A stretch of 64,000 nt of DNA. Source: Saccharopolyspora phatthalungensis (GTDB lineage Bacteria; Actinomycetota; Actinomycetes; Mycobacteriales; Pseudonocardiaceae). Position 1 is the stretch's first letter. The number at the start of each line of letters is the position of its first letter. Both the position numbers and the translations under genes were made by a program. Below, in pieces: positions 36,404-44,830 of this stretch. The notes beneath the pieces are model-generated. The model ran no database searches. It was not told where the DNA came from and saw only the letters and a program-made list of their open reading frames with translations. Location: assembly GCF_014203395.1 (NCBI RefSeq), contig NZ_JACHIW010000001.1, forward strand, positions 5,563,501 through 5,627,500. Reading direction: 5' to 3'.

Positions 36404-36985
36404 TCACTTCTCCCGTGGCACGCGGCCCATCAGGAAGAACTCGTCGTTCGGGCGCAGCGCCATCAGGTGCGCCAGCCGGTTGGACATCGCGAAGAACGCG
36501 GTGATCGCCCCGATGTCCCAGATCTCGTCGTCGGACAGTTGCGCCGCGCGGGCCGCGGCCAGCTCGCGCTCGCCGAATCGCGCTGAGTCCTGCGCCACCG
36601 ACAGTGCCAGGTCCACGATGGCCCGCTGCCGCTCGCTCAGCGGCGCGCCCCACGGGTTCGCCGCGACGAGGTCGGCGACTTGGTCGTCCTTTGTGCGCAC
36701 CCGCAGGATCGCGCCGTGCGCGACGATGCAGTACGTGCAGTGGTTGGCCGCCGAGGTGGTCACCACGACGAGCTCCCGCTCGGCCTTCGACAGCGCGGAG
36801 TCACGCTCCATCAGCGCGTCGTGGTAGTCGCAGAATGCCCGCAGCTCGGCGGGCCGGTGACCGAGTGCGAGGAACACATTGGGCACGAAGCCCGACTTCT
36901 CCGCGATGGCGCCGATGCGTTGCCGGAGGTCCTCGGGAAGATCTGCCAACCGCACCGACCCGAACCTGCTGATCTCTTCGCCCAT
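36404..36985 (-). CDS. Peroxidase-related AhpD/carboxymuconolactone decarboxylase-like protein
   Basis: A 193-residue protein of the alkylhydroperoxidase AhpD-like fold. The redox motif HCTYCIVAHGAILR contains the paired Cys and downstream His expected of the family. The N-terminal part (FVPNVFLALGHRPAELRAFCDYHDALM) matches the peroxidase-related enzyme subgroup. Members probably reduce hydroperoxides, but most are uncharacterised. It stands alone, divergent from the membrane protein gene at 37095, with about 110 bases between for both promoters. Confidence 0.9.
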   Translation of the reverse strand: MGEEISRFGSVRLADLPEDLRQRIGAIAEKSGFVPNVFLALGHRPAELRAFCDYHDALMERDSALSKAERELVVVTTSAANHCTYCIVAHGAILRVRTKDDQVADLVAANPWGAPLSERQRAIVDLALSVAQDSARFGERELAAARAAQLSDDEIWDIGAITAFFAMSNRLAHLMALRPNDEFFLMGRVPREK

Positions 36986-37094
36986 GCCAGCACCGTATTA
37001 CCGGGCCGATGCGGAGTCGATGGCGTCGGGTCTGTCGCGGGAGTCTCTCCGGTAGACTTCTTCGGCCGGGCGCAGAGTGGAAGTGAGAGTCTCG

Positions 37095-37580
37095 ATGGCA
37101 CGTGTTGGGGACCGCAACGTTTCCGCCGAAGGTTTCTCCGGGATCATCAGCCGCATCGACCCCTTCTGCTGGATCCCCGTGGTGCCGATGCTGGTCCTCG
37201 CGCTGGTGACCACCCTCATCGGGGTGCCGGGCCTGGGTCTGACGATGCTCATCTTCGCGCTGGTGATCCTGGCCTTCGACATCGGGGTGAACAGCCGCCG
37301 CAAGTCGGCGGCGCGCCGCCAGCCCCCGCGGCGCCCGCGCTACGACGATCTGGACGACCGGGATCTAGAGCCGCGCCGCCGCGCGCCCGCTCAGCGGCCC
37401 GCGCGCCCCGCTGCGCCCGAGCGCGCGGCAGCGCCGCGTAACGGTGGTGCGCCCAGCGGGGCTCCCCGCAACAACGCCGCCCGCAATGGGGCGACCCGTG
37501 CGGTGAACCAGCCGCGTCGCAACCCCGGCGGGCAGCGGCCTGCCGGCGGTCGCCCCGGCGCTCCCGGCGCCCGCCGCTGA
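37095..37580 (+). CDS. Membrane protein with basic Pro/Arg/Ala-rich tail, unknown function
   Basis: A 161-residue protein with two adjacent hydrophobic helices (PFCWIPVVPMLVLALVTTLIGV and GLTMLIFALVILAFDIGV) and a long cytoplasmic-looking, strongly basic, low-complexity tail rich in Arg, Pro, Ala and Gly. No catalytic motif is visible. ATG 37095 is chosen over the upstream GTG 37077 because GGAAGTGAGAG lies at suitable spacing. The basic tail could bind nucleic acid or acidic envelope polymers, but that is only a guess. Confidence 0.7.
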   Translation: MARVGDRNVSAEGFSGIISRIDPFCWIPVVPMLVLALVTTLIGVPGLGLTMLIFALVILAFDIGVNSRRKSAARRQPPRRPRYDDLDDRDLEPRRRAPAQRPARPAAPERAAAPRNGGAPSGAPRNNAARNGATRAVNQPRRNPGGQRPAGGRPGAPGARR

Positions 37581-37590
37581 CCGTGCCCGA

Positions 37591-37632
37591 CGATCTCAAT
37601 GGAAGTCTGCGTGTCGATTTCCCTTGAAATCG
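37591..37632. repeat. Dispersed palindromic repeat, copy 3 (diverged)
   Basis: Left arm CGATCTCAATGGAA and right arm TTCCCTTGAAATCG, each with one difference from copy 2, separated by GTCTGCGTGTCGAT. It lies just after the stop of the membrane protein gene, the same 3' position as copies 1 and 2. Confidence 0.75.
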
Positions 37633-38061
37633 CCCCCTGATCGCGGCCGCACGCGCGCGACGAGGCCACCGCCCCCTGAGGACTGTCGGGAACGGACACG
37701 ACCCCGGGGGCCCGACAATCGCTCGCCACGGATGAGCGTTATCCCGAATTCGTGCGATCTCGGCCACGCCGTATTGGGCCCATCAGGCCCCCGCTCATTT
37801 TCGCTGGAAGGACGGCTTGTTACTGGTCGAACGGGTGAATGTTTTCCGGGGCAATACTACCGAGAGTTATCTACCCATCGGTAACTCGGCTGAGGTATCT
37901 ACTCTTTTGGCCTAGGGTGATCACCGAATCGGTGGCTTGGAGATTTCGGAAAAACATGGCGGAATTTACCGGCGGCACCGCGCCGGGCAATCCCGCGCTA
38001 GCCGACACGGTTCCCATTAACCGGAACCAATGACACATGTCCGCACACCGGGAGGGCTGGA
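37633..38061. other. Intergenic region upstream of the lanthipeptide cluster
   Basis: About 430 bases without a recognisable gene. The part from 37840 to 38035 is less GC-rich (for example TTATCTACCCATCGGTAACTCG and CCATTAACCGGAACCAATGAC) and probably contains the cluster promoter. A strong GGGAGGG ribosome binding site precedes the LanKC ATG. No regulator gene of the RamR/AmfR kind is present here. Confidence 0.45.
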
Positions 38062-40635
38062 ATGGATCTCCGGTACGAGGCTTTCTGCTTCGCAGATCCG
38101 CTCTTCTACGACGAGCAACACCGGTCCTCCGGTCCGCAAGACGACTACGCGCAACGGCTTTCCGAGCCGGGCGACGACTGGGCCGAGAGCGCGCCCGGGA
38201 CGTGGCGGATGCTTCGTCCACGAGACGTCGACCTGCCCGATCAGGGCTGGAAGATCCACGTTTCAGCCACAATGGACAACGCGGAACGGGTGCTGTCGAC
38301 CGTCCACGAGTACTGCTTGCGGGAACGCGTCGCGTTCAAGCACTTGCGCAGCCCCGGAGTTCTGCTGGCCCGCAACGCCAAATACGCACCTCGCTCCGCC
38401 AGCGGAAAGCTCGTCACCATTTATCCCTTGGACGAGCGCCAGCTGGAACGCGTGCTTACACAATTGTCCGAGCAATTGCGGGGCGAGCGGGGGCCGTACA
38501 TCCTCAGCGATCTCCGCTACGGCTCGGGCCCGTTGTACGTGCGTTACGGCGGATTCGCGGAGCGGTGGGTGGAGCTGGACGGGACTCGCGTGCTCGCCAT
38601 CCTGCGCCCGGACGGAGTTCTGGTTCCGGACAAGCGGGGGCCGAGTTTCTCCACCCCCGACTGGGTTGCCGTGCCCGACTGCCTCACCGAGTCGCTGAAC
38701 GCGCGCAAAGGCGGTGATCCCGCGTCGCTTCCCTACCGCGTGACATCGTCGCTGCACTTCTCCAACGGCGGCGGTGTCTACCGCGCCGTGCGCCACGCCG
38801 ACGATGAGCAGGTCGTGCTCAAGGAGGCCCGCCCGCATGCGGGCCTGGACCGTGACGGCACCGACGCGGTGGCCCGGCTGCACCGCGAGCACGACATCCT
38901 GCTCCGCCTCAAGGACATCGACGGAATTCCCACCGCGCACGAGCTGTTCCCGGTGTGGGAGCACACCTTCCTCGCCATGGACCTGGTGCCCGGCATTCCG
39001 CTCGGTTCGTGGTTGGCCCGCACCTATCCGCTCATCCGGCAGCACGCGGACGAGCAAGACGTCGCCGACTACACGCGCCGCGCCGTCGCCCTGCTGGAAC
39101 GGGTCGAGCGATTACTCGACCGCGTGCACGAGCGGGGAGTGGTGTTCTGCGACCTGCACGGGCTCAACGTACTCGTCGATGAGGACGACAACGTCGCACT
39201 GATCGACTTCGAGATGGCCTCGGCCGAGGACGCGTCACGTCCCGCGCTCGGAGCGCCTGGTTTCCGCGCACCCAAGGACCGCACCGGCGTCGCCATCGAC
39301 CGCTACGCGCTCGCCGCGCTGAAGCTCTGGATCTTCCTGCCGATGATTCCGCTGCTGGAGCTCGAACCGGGCAAACTGGCCGGATTCGTCGACATGATCG
39401 AACGCAGATTCCCGCTCCCGGCCGGCTACGGCGACGCGATCCGCAACGAACTGCGCTCCGCGGACACCGTCGTCTCCACAACCGAACTCGACCAGCCCGA
39501 TCCGGACTGGGGTGTGGCCCGCAAGGGCCTCGCCGAAGCGATCCTCGGCTCCGCGACACCCGAACGCGACGACCGGTTGTTTCCCGGCGACATCGAGCAG
39601 TTCCGAGTCGGAGGTATCGGTTTCGGCTATGGTGCGGCGGGTGTCCTGCACGCACTGGATGTCGCGGGAATGGGCCGCTACCCGGAGCACGAGCGCTGGC
39701 TGATCGACGCGGTTCGCCGAACACAGCCGACCCGCCCCGGTTTCTTGGACGGCGCGCACGGAACCGCCTACGTGCTGGAGAATTTCGGCCACCACGACGA
39801 AGCGGACGCACTGCTCGACAGCGCCGAGCCGCTCGTCGCGCAGACCCGCGACCACGGTTTCGGCGCCGGCCTGTCCGGAATCGCGCTGAACCTGCTGCAC
39901 TTCGCCGGTAGCCGGGGCGACCGCGAATTCCGCGAACGCGCCCGCAACCTTGGCGACCAACTGGCCGACGCACTGCCGCTGGCCCCGCCGCCGGGCGACG
40001 TCGGCCGGGCGGGACTGCTCGACGGTTGGTCCGGCCCGGCGCTGCTGTTCACCCACCTCTACGACGACACCGGCGACCGCGGCTGGCTCGAACTCGCCGA
40101 CCGAGCGTTGCTCCGGGATCTCGACGAGTGCGTGACCACCGACGACGGTGCCCTCCAGGTCCGCGACGGCGCAGCACGCACCCTGCCGTACCTGGCGGTG
40201 GGAAGCGCCGGAATCGCGCTGGTGGCCGAGGAACTCGCCACGCGGCATCCCGAGGCGTCATGCCTGCAACGGCAGTCCGATCTGCTGCGCGGTTGCGTCG
40301 GGGAGTTCGTCATCCACCCCGGCCTGCTGTTCGGTCGCTGCGGCCTGCTCGCGGCGCTGGCCGCGGCGCAGCGACGTGCACCGGACCAGGTTTGGGCCGA
40401 TGCGATCTCGCGGCACCTGGCCGCCCTGGGCTGGCATGCGATCCCTTACGGCGAAGGCGGAATCGCGATGCCCGGCAACCAGTTGCTGCGGCTGTCGATG
40501 GACTTCAGCACCGGCGGTGCCGGGGTGCTGACGACCGTTGCCGCCACTCTCGACGGGCACGGCCGCGTGCTGCCGTTCTTCAGCGCGGCACTGGGTCGAT
40601 CCGCGGCATTGGCGCGATCCACGGCACCGGGCTGA
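38062..40635 (+). CDS. Class III lanthipeptide synthetase (LanKC)
   Basis: An 857-residue trifunctional enzyme that phosphorylates Ser/Thr of the precursor, eliminates the phosphate to form dehydro residues, and cyclises onto Cys. Residues about 1-215 are the lyase-like region. A Ser/Thr kinase domain spans about 225-480, with VVLKEARP (ATP Lys), FCDLHGLNVLVDED (catalytic loop) and ALIDFEMA (DFG equivalent). From about 510 a LanC-like barrel follows. The CHG zinc motif of LanC is not visible, only GRCGLL, so the enzyme is class III rather than class IV. Its substrate is the peptide at 40762. The last codons lie in an 18-bp tandem repeat. Confidence 0.93.
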   Translation: MDLRYEAFCFADPLFYDEQHRSSGPQDDYAQRLSEPGDDWAESAPGTWRMLRPRDVDLPDQGWKIHVSATMDNAERVLSTVHEYCLRERVAFKHLRSPGVLLARNAKYAPRSASGKLVTIYPLDERQLERVLTQLSEQLRGERGPYILSDLRYGSGPLYVRYGGFAERWVELDGTRVLAILRPDGVLVPDKRGPSFSTPDWVAVPDCLTESLNARKGGDPASLPYRVTSSLHFSNGGGVYRAVRHADDEQVVLKEARPHAGLDRDGTDAVARLHREHDILLRLKDIDGIPTAHELFPVWEHTFLAMDLVPGIPLGSWLARTYPLIRQHADEQDVADYTRRAVALLERVERLLDRVHERGVVFCDLHGLNVLVDEDDNVALIDFEMASAEDASRPALGAPGFRAPKDRTGVAIDRYALAALKLWIFLPMIPLLELEPGKLAGFVDMIERRFPLPAGYGDAIRNELRSADTVVSTTELDQPDPDWGVARKGLAEAILGSATPERDDRLFPGDIEQFRVGGIGFGYGAAGVLHALDVAGMGRYPEHERWLIDAVRRTQPTRPGFLDGAHGTAYVLENFGHHDEADALLDSAEPLVAQTRDHGFGAGLSGIALNLLHFAGSRGDREFRERARNLGDQLADALPLAPPPGDVGRAGLLDGWSGPALLFTHLYDDTGDRGWLELADRALLRDLDECVTTDDGALQVRDGAARTLPYLAVGSAGIALVAEELATRHPEASCLQRQSDLLRGCVGEFVIHPGLLFGRCGLLAALAAAQRRAPDQVWADAISRHLAALGWHAIPYGEGGIAMPGNQLLRLSMDFSTGGAGVLTTVAATLDGHGRVLPFFSAALGRSAALARSTAPG

Positions 40636-40694
40636 TCCGTGGCATTGGGTCGATCTGGGGCGTTGGGTCGATCCGCGGCACTGGGCTGATCTGC
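40587..40694. repeat. Six 18-bp tandem repeats spanning the LanKC stop
   Basis: Units follow the pattern GGCAYTGGGTCGATCCGC with scattered substitutions. Two and a half units encode the LanKC C-terminal tail (ALGRSA, ALARST, APG); the rest lie in the gap before the precursor gene. The stop codon falls within the third unit, so the C-terminus was probably remodelled by repeat expansion. A role in mRNA structure between enzyme and precursor is possible. Confidence 0.85.
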
Positions 40695-40761
40695 CCGTCC
40701 CACCCAAGACTCCGGCCGGATAGCGGCCGGTGAGTGAAAAGGAAATGAAGGGAACATCACC

Positions 40762-40902
40762 ATGGAAATGGTTCTGGAGCTGCAGGAACTCGACGCCCCG
40801 AACGAGCTCGCCTACGGCGGTTCCAACTACGGCGGCGAGAGCAACCTGAGCCTGCTCGCCGGGTGTGCGGCCAGCACGCTCAGCCTGGCGACCTGCCACT
40901 GA
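40762..40902 (+). CDS. Class III lanthipeptide precursor peptide (erythreapeptin/SapB-like)
   Basis: A 46-residue peptide with a leader beginning MEMVLELQELDAPNELAYGG, containing the LELQ helix that class III synthetases recognise, and a core with two ring motifs: SNLSLLAGC (Ser27, Ser30, Cys35) and STLSLATC (Ser38, Ser41, Cys45), ending in His. Each Ser-x2-Ser-xn-Cys unit can form a labionin or lanthionine ring. From memory it is nearly identical in the leader to the erythreapeptin precursor of S. erythraea, with changes in the core. AmfS/SapB-type peptides act as surfactants that aid aerial growth, so a morphogenetic role is possible but unproven. RBS GAAGGGAAC lies upstream. Confidence 0.93.
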   Translation: MEMVLELQELDAPNELAYGGSNYGGESNLSLLAGCAASTLSLATCH

Positions 40903-40913
40903 ATGACGTAGTT

Positions 40914-40948
40914 GTGGGAGCGGCGCAGGACAGGTGCGCCGCTCCCAC
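40914..40948. terminator. Hairpin between precursor and transporter genes
   Basis: Perfect 13-base arms GTGGGAGCGGCGC and GCGCCGCTCCCAC with a 9-base loop, 11 bases after the precursor stop. There is no T-run, so it may be a partial terminator or an mRNA-stabilising 3' end that lets the precursor be made in excess over the transporters. Confidence 0.75.
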
Positions 40949-40995
40949 ACCGGCCAGTCTGGCCGCCCGCAACGCGAACGACAAGGAGCAGACGG

Positions 40996-42654
40996 ATGGC
41001 CGGTGCGGGCGATCGCGTGCTGCGCTCGGTTGTCAAACGGGATCGAGGCACCGCGGCCCTGCTCGCGATCACTGCCCTGCTGGCGACCGCCGTCGGTCTC
41101 CTGCTTCCCACGGCCCTCGCGGATGCCGTCGACGTCGCCATCACCGGAGCCGGCGGACTTGGCCGAGTGCTGTGGCTCGTGGTGCTTGGTTCGATCCAGA
41201 TCGTCGCCGAGGTCGCGGGGGTGGCTCTGACCGCGCGGCTCACCGCCTCGGCCACCGCGCGCTTGCGCGCTCGCCTCGTCCGCGCGCTGATCCGCAGCGG
41301 CAACCGGTCCGCCCTCGCCGACGGGGACGCGGTCAGCCGGATCGCCGGTGACTGCACAGGTGCCGGGCAGATCACTGCGAACCTGATCCAGTTGAGCACC
41401 TCGCTGGTGCTGCCGGCGGGTGCGGTGATCGCACTCGTGCTGCTCGACTGGCGTATCGCCGCCGTCTTCCTGTGCGCGGTACCGCTCGCCGTCCTGCTGG
41501 CCCGCTCCCACCTGCGGCGCACCGCCACGGATGTAGCGGCCTACCAAGGGTTTTCCGGCGACCTCGGGGCTCGGCTGTTCGACGCCGTTGCCGGTCTTCG
41601 CACGATCGCCGCCGCAGGTGTCGCCGACCAGGAGGCGGCACGCGTGCTGCGTCCCCTGCCCGAGTTGAGCGCGGCGGGCGTGGGTGTGTGGCGCACCCAG
41701 GCGCGGATGATGTGGCGCGCGGGCCTGCTGCTGCCGTTCGTCCAGGTGGCGGTGCTCGGCACGGCCGGGGTCGCGGTTCTGACCGGTGACATCAGCGTCG
41801 GCGATGTGCTCGCCGCGCTCGGTTACGCGACGCTCGGATTGGGGTTGGCGCGGCAGGTGCCGCTGTTCACGGTGCTGGCGCGCGCCCGGTCGTGTGCCAC
41901 GCGGATCGCGGCTGTGCTCGATGCCGATCCCGAACCCGTACCGGATCGGCTTCCGCCTCCGGGGCCGGGCCGTGTCGAACTGCGCGGGGTCGGTGTGGAC
42001 GGGGCGCTCTTCGACGTCGACCTCGTCGTCTCCGGTGGTGACCAGGTGGCGGTGGTCGGACGGTCCGGCTCCGGCAAGTCGGTGCTGGCCGAAGTGCTGG
42101 GCGGCCTGCGCCGTCCGGATCGGGGTGAGGTCCTGCTAGACGGACTCGTCACTCATGCGGTCGCCCGGTCCGCCATCGGCTACGGCTTCGAACGGCCCAC
42201 GCTGCTCGGCGACTCGGTCGGCGCGGCGGTGGCCTACGGCAGTGGCGCGGACGATGACGCCGTGCGCGCGGCCTGCCGCACGGCCGATGTCCACGACCTC
42301 ATCAACCGCTTGCCCGAGGGATACCGCACCCCGCTCGCGCGCGCACCGCTTTCCGGTGGCGAGGCACAACGCATCGGCCTGGCCAGGGCCCTGGTGCGAC
42401 GGCCGCGGCTGCTGGTGCTCGACGACGCGACCGCGAGCCTTGACACCGTGACCGAAGCGCGCGTGGAGGCTGCCATCTCCACCGGACTACCGGGTCTGAC
42501 CCGCGTCGTCGTCACCCACCGGGCCGGCACCGCACGCCGTGCGGACGCGGTTGTGTGGTTGGAAGACGGTCGTATTCGCGGCGTCGCCCCGCACGACGTG
42601 CTGTGGAATGACCCTGCCTACCGCGCGGTGTTCACCGAGGAGGACAAGCTGTGA
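40996..42654 (+). CDS. Lanthipeptide ABC transporter, permease/ATPase (AmfA/RamA-like)
   Basis: A 552-residue half-transporter with an N-terminal six-helix ABC membrane domain and a C-terminal nucleotide-binding domain: Walker A GRSGSGKS, signature LSGGEAQRIGLARAL and Walker B LLVLDDATASLD. The catalytic Glu after Walker B is replaced by Asp (DD instead of DE), suggesting a degenerate ATP site as in many heterodimeric exporters. It overlaps the second half-transporter by four bases (GTGA). The ATG at 40996 follows AAGGAGCAGACGG. The pair presumably exports the lanthipeptide, as AmfAB/RamAB do. Confidence 0.92.
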   Translation: MAGAGDRVLRSVVKRDRGTAALLAITALLATAVGLLLPTALADAVDVAITGAGGLGRVLWLVVLGSIQIVAEVAGVALTARLTASATARLRARLVRALIRSGNRSALADGDAVSRIAGDCTGAGQITANLIQLSTSLVLPAGAVIALVLLDWRIAAVFLCAVPLAVLLARSHLRRTATDVAAYQGFSGDLGARLFDAVAGLRTIAAAGVADQEAARVLRPLPELSAAGVGVWRTQARMMWRAGLLLPFVQVAVLGTAGVAVLTGDISVGDVLAALGYATLGLGLARQVPLFTVLARARSCATRIAAVLDADPEPVPDRLPPPGPGRVELRGVGVDGALFDVDLVVSGGDQVAVVGRSGSGKSVLAEVLGGLRRPDRGEVLLDGLVTHAVARSAIGYGFERPTLLGDSVGAAVAYGSGADDDAVRAACRTADVHDLINRLPEGYRTPLARAPLSGGEAQRIGLARALVRRPRLLVLDDATASLDTVTEARVEAAISTGLPGLTRVVVTHRAGTARRADAVVWLEDGRIRGVAPHDVLWNDPAYRAVFTEEDKL

Positions 42655-44399
42655 CGGGCGGGACCGGATACTGGCGTGCTCTCGCCGGGCATTGGCGGGA
42701 CTGGTCGGTGCTGCTGGCATGTTCGGTCTTGGAAGCGCTTCCGGCTTTCCTGTCCGGCGGGCTCGTGCAACGGGCCGTGGATGACGGTTTCGCCGCCGGC
42801 CGCCTCGCGGTAGGGCTCGCCTGGCTGGCCGCTTTCGCCGCTGCCGCAGTGGCCGGTGCGGTCGGAGTGCGGCTGGTCTGGCAACGGCTCGGCACGATCG
42901 TCGAGCCGCTTCGCGACAGCTTGGTGCGCGCGGTGGTCCGTGGCGTACTGCACGAAACAGCCCCGCCGCGCGGTGGACCGGATGCCGCTGGAGTCGCACG
43001 GATCACCCAGCACGTGGAGATCATCAGGGACGCGACCGCCGGATTGCTCGTGCAGGCCAGAGGACTTGTGGTGACCGTGGTCGCAGCCCTCGCCGGAGTG
43101 GCGGCCATGTCAGGCTCGTTGATCTGGCTCATCGGCCCGCCGGTCGTGGTCGCGCTCGTGGCGTTCTTGTGCCTGCTGCCCGCCCTGGCCCGCAGGCAGC
43201 GCGGATTGGCCCTGGCCGACGAGCACACCGCCGCAACCGCCGGAGCGGTGCTCGCCGGTGCACGAGACGTCGTCGCCTGCGGCGCCCAGGACATCGCCGA
43301 AGCGGAGGTTCGAGCGGCGATCACGGCTCAGGCCGGCGCCACCGTGCGAATGTCGAACGCGGCCGCCCTGCGCACCGGCGTGGTCGCGGTCGGCGGTTTT
43401 CTGCCGGTAGCGCTTGTGCTCGCTGCGGTGCCCGGCATGAACGCCGACGGACGGCTCAGCGCCGGAGCCGTGGTCGGAGCGCTGGTGTACCTGACCACCA
43501 CGTTGCAGCCGGCCCTGCATGGGTTCGCCACGACCACGAGCACGGTGGTGCTGCGGCTGCTCGTCACGCTCAACCGGCTCGGGGAGGTTCAACCGCCTGT
43601 GCGGCAAAGCGGCGGGGCCACGCCGCGCGACAGCACAGTCACGGTGCGCGGGCTGACGCATCGCTGGGGCGACCACGCCGAACCCGTGCTGCGTGACTTC
43701 GAACTCCAGCTGCGCGCTGGCGACCACCTGGCCGTGGTCGGGCCCAGCGGGATCGGCAAATCCACCCTCGCCGGGCTGCTGACCGGAACCGTCACGCCAT
43801 GCCGGGGTGAGGTCCTGCTCGGCGGAGTCCCGATCCACGCGGTCGATCCCGCGCACCGCGCCCGGATGGTGGCGTTCACGCCCCAGGAGACCTACGTGTT
43901 CACCGGCAGCGTCCGGGAGAATCTCGCATTGCTGACCCCGGATGCCGACGATGCCCACCTGCTGGCCGCGGCCGATGCGGTGGGCGCGGCCGGACTGGTC
44001 GACAAGCTCGGGGGGCTGTCTGGCGTGCTCTCGCACGCGGGTGCCGGACTGTCGTCTGGGGAACGCCAGTTGCTCGCTCTCGCCAGGGTTTACGCGAGCC
44101 CGGCCCGGATCGTCGTCCTGGACGAAGCCACCACGCACCTCGACGGCGCCGCGGAGGCCCGCGCCGAGCGGGCTTTCGCCGACCGGGGCGGAGCGCTCGT
44201 GATCATCGCGCACCGGCTCGCCTCCGCGCGGCGTGCGGGCCGGGTGCTGGTCATGGACGGCAAACGAACCCTGCTCGGTGACCACGAAGATCTGCTCGTC
44301 CGGTCCTCGCACTACGGTGAACTCATGCGGGCCTGGACCGGAGTGCCGACAAAAACACTTGTTGCAGAAAATCTTTCAGCAAGAAGTAACCTCGGCTGA
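42651..44399 (+). CDS. Lanthipeptide ABC transporter, permease/ATPase (AmfB/RamB-like)
   Basis: A 582-residue half-transporter, partner of the preceding one. The membrane domain occupies about residues 15-310. The nucleotide-binding domain has Walker A GPSGIGKST, signature LSSGERQLLALARV and Walker B IVVLDEATTHLD, so its catalytic Glu is intact. One degenerate and one canonical site is the usual arrangement in heterodimeric ABC exporters. The start is GTG 42651, overlapping the upstream stop. No lanthipeptide protease gene is present, so leader removal must be done by general peptidases or by an enzyme encoded elsewhere. Confidence 0.92.
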   Translation: MTGGTGYWRALAGHWRDWSVLLACSVLEALPAFLSGGLVQRAVDDGFAAGRLAVGLAWLAAFAAAAVAGAVGVRLVWQRLGTIVEPLRDSLVRAVVRGVLHETAPPRGGPDAAGVARITQHVEIIRDATAGLLVQARGLVVTVVAALAGVAAMSGSLIWLIGPPVVVALVAFLCLLPALARRQRGLALADEHTAATAGAVLAGARDVVACGAQDIAEAEVRAAITAQAGATVRMSNAAALRTGVVAVGGFLPVALVLAAVPGMNADGRLSAGAVVGALVYLTTTLQPALHGFATTTSTVVLRLLVTLNRLGEVQPPVRQSGGATPRDSTVTVRGLTHRWGDHAEPVLRDFELQLRAGDHLAVVGPSGIGKSTLAGLLTGTVTPCRGEVLLGGVPIHAVDPAHRARMVAFTPQETYVFTGSVRENLALLTPDADDAHLLAAADAVGAAGLVDKLGGLSGVLSHAGAGLSSGERQLLALARVYASPARIVVLDEATTHLDGAAEARAERAFADRGGALVIIAHRLASARRAGRVLVMDGKRTLLGDHEDLLVRSSHYGELMRAWTGVPTKTLVAENLSARSNLG

Positions 44400-44830
44400 C
44401 AGTGCGTCGCCGACGCGATCGCACTGGGACGATGCCGGCGGCGCGGCCGGGCCCCAGCGAGCGTCGGCAGTGACGCTACCCGTGGTGCTGGTGAGTGCCG
44501 ATGAGCTGGGTGAGACCCCGATCGGCAGGGGGATGACGCTGCCAGTTGTGACCGGTCCGATTTCTTCCCTCGCCCGGCGGCGCGAATCGGCCGGATCCGC
44601 TGGTGAGCCCGCCGGCGGGTGCCGGGTGTTGACCGCCGGATCCGAATCGGCCGATTGGTCCTTTGTGGGCGGACATCACCGAATCAGGTAGCAAGATCAA
44701 GGAATTCTCCGGTCGGCCCGCTGGGGCGGCGGCACGGCGCGGACGGCCGGTCGTAGATTGGGGGCGGCGGAAGTGCGGTGAGCGGACCCCGATACCCCTC
44801 ATCGCCGATCCACGGCCGGGGAGGGACAGG
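44400..44830. other. Intergenic region between lanthipeptide cluster and LysX
   Basis: About 430 bases with no recognised gene. A frame continuous with LysX extends upstream to 44663, but its residues are Arg/Gly-rich and lack family character, so the region is taken as the LysX leader. A GGGGAGGGACAGG ribosome binding site sits directly before GTG 44831. No clear terminator for the cluster was seen. Confidence 0.45.

Noticed and set aside
40258..41547. 429-residue minus-strand frame across the lanthipeptide precursor
   Set aside because: It runs antisense through three well-supported genes and its Gln/Arg/Gly-rich composition is typical of a shadow frame.
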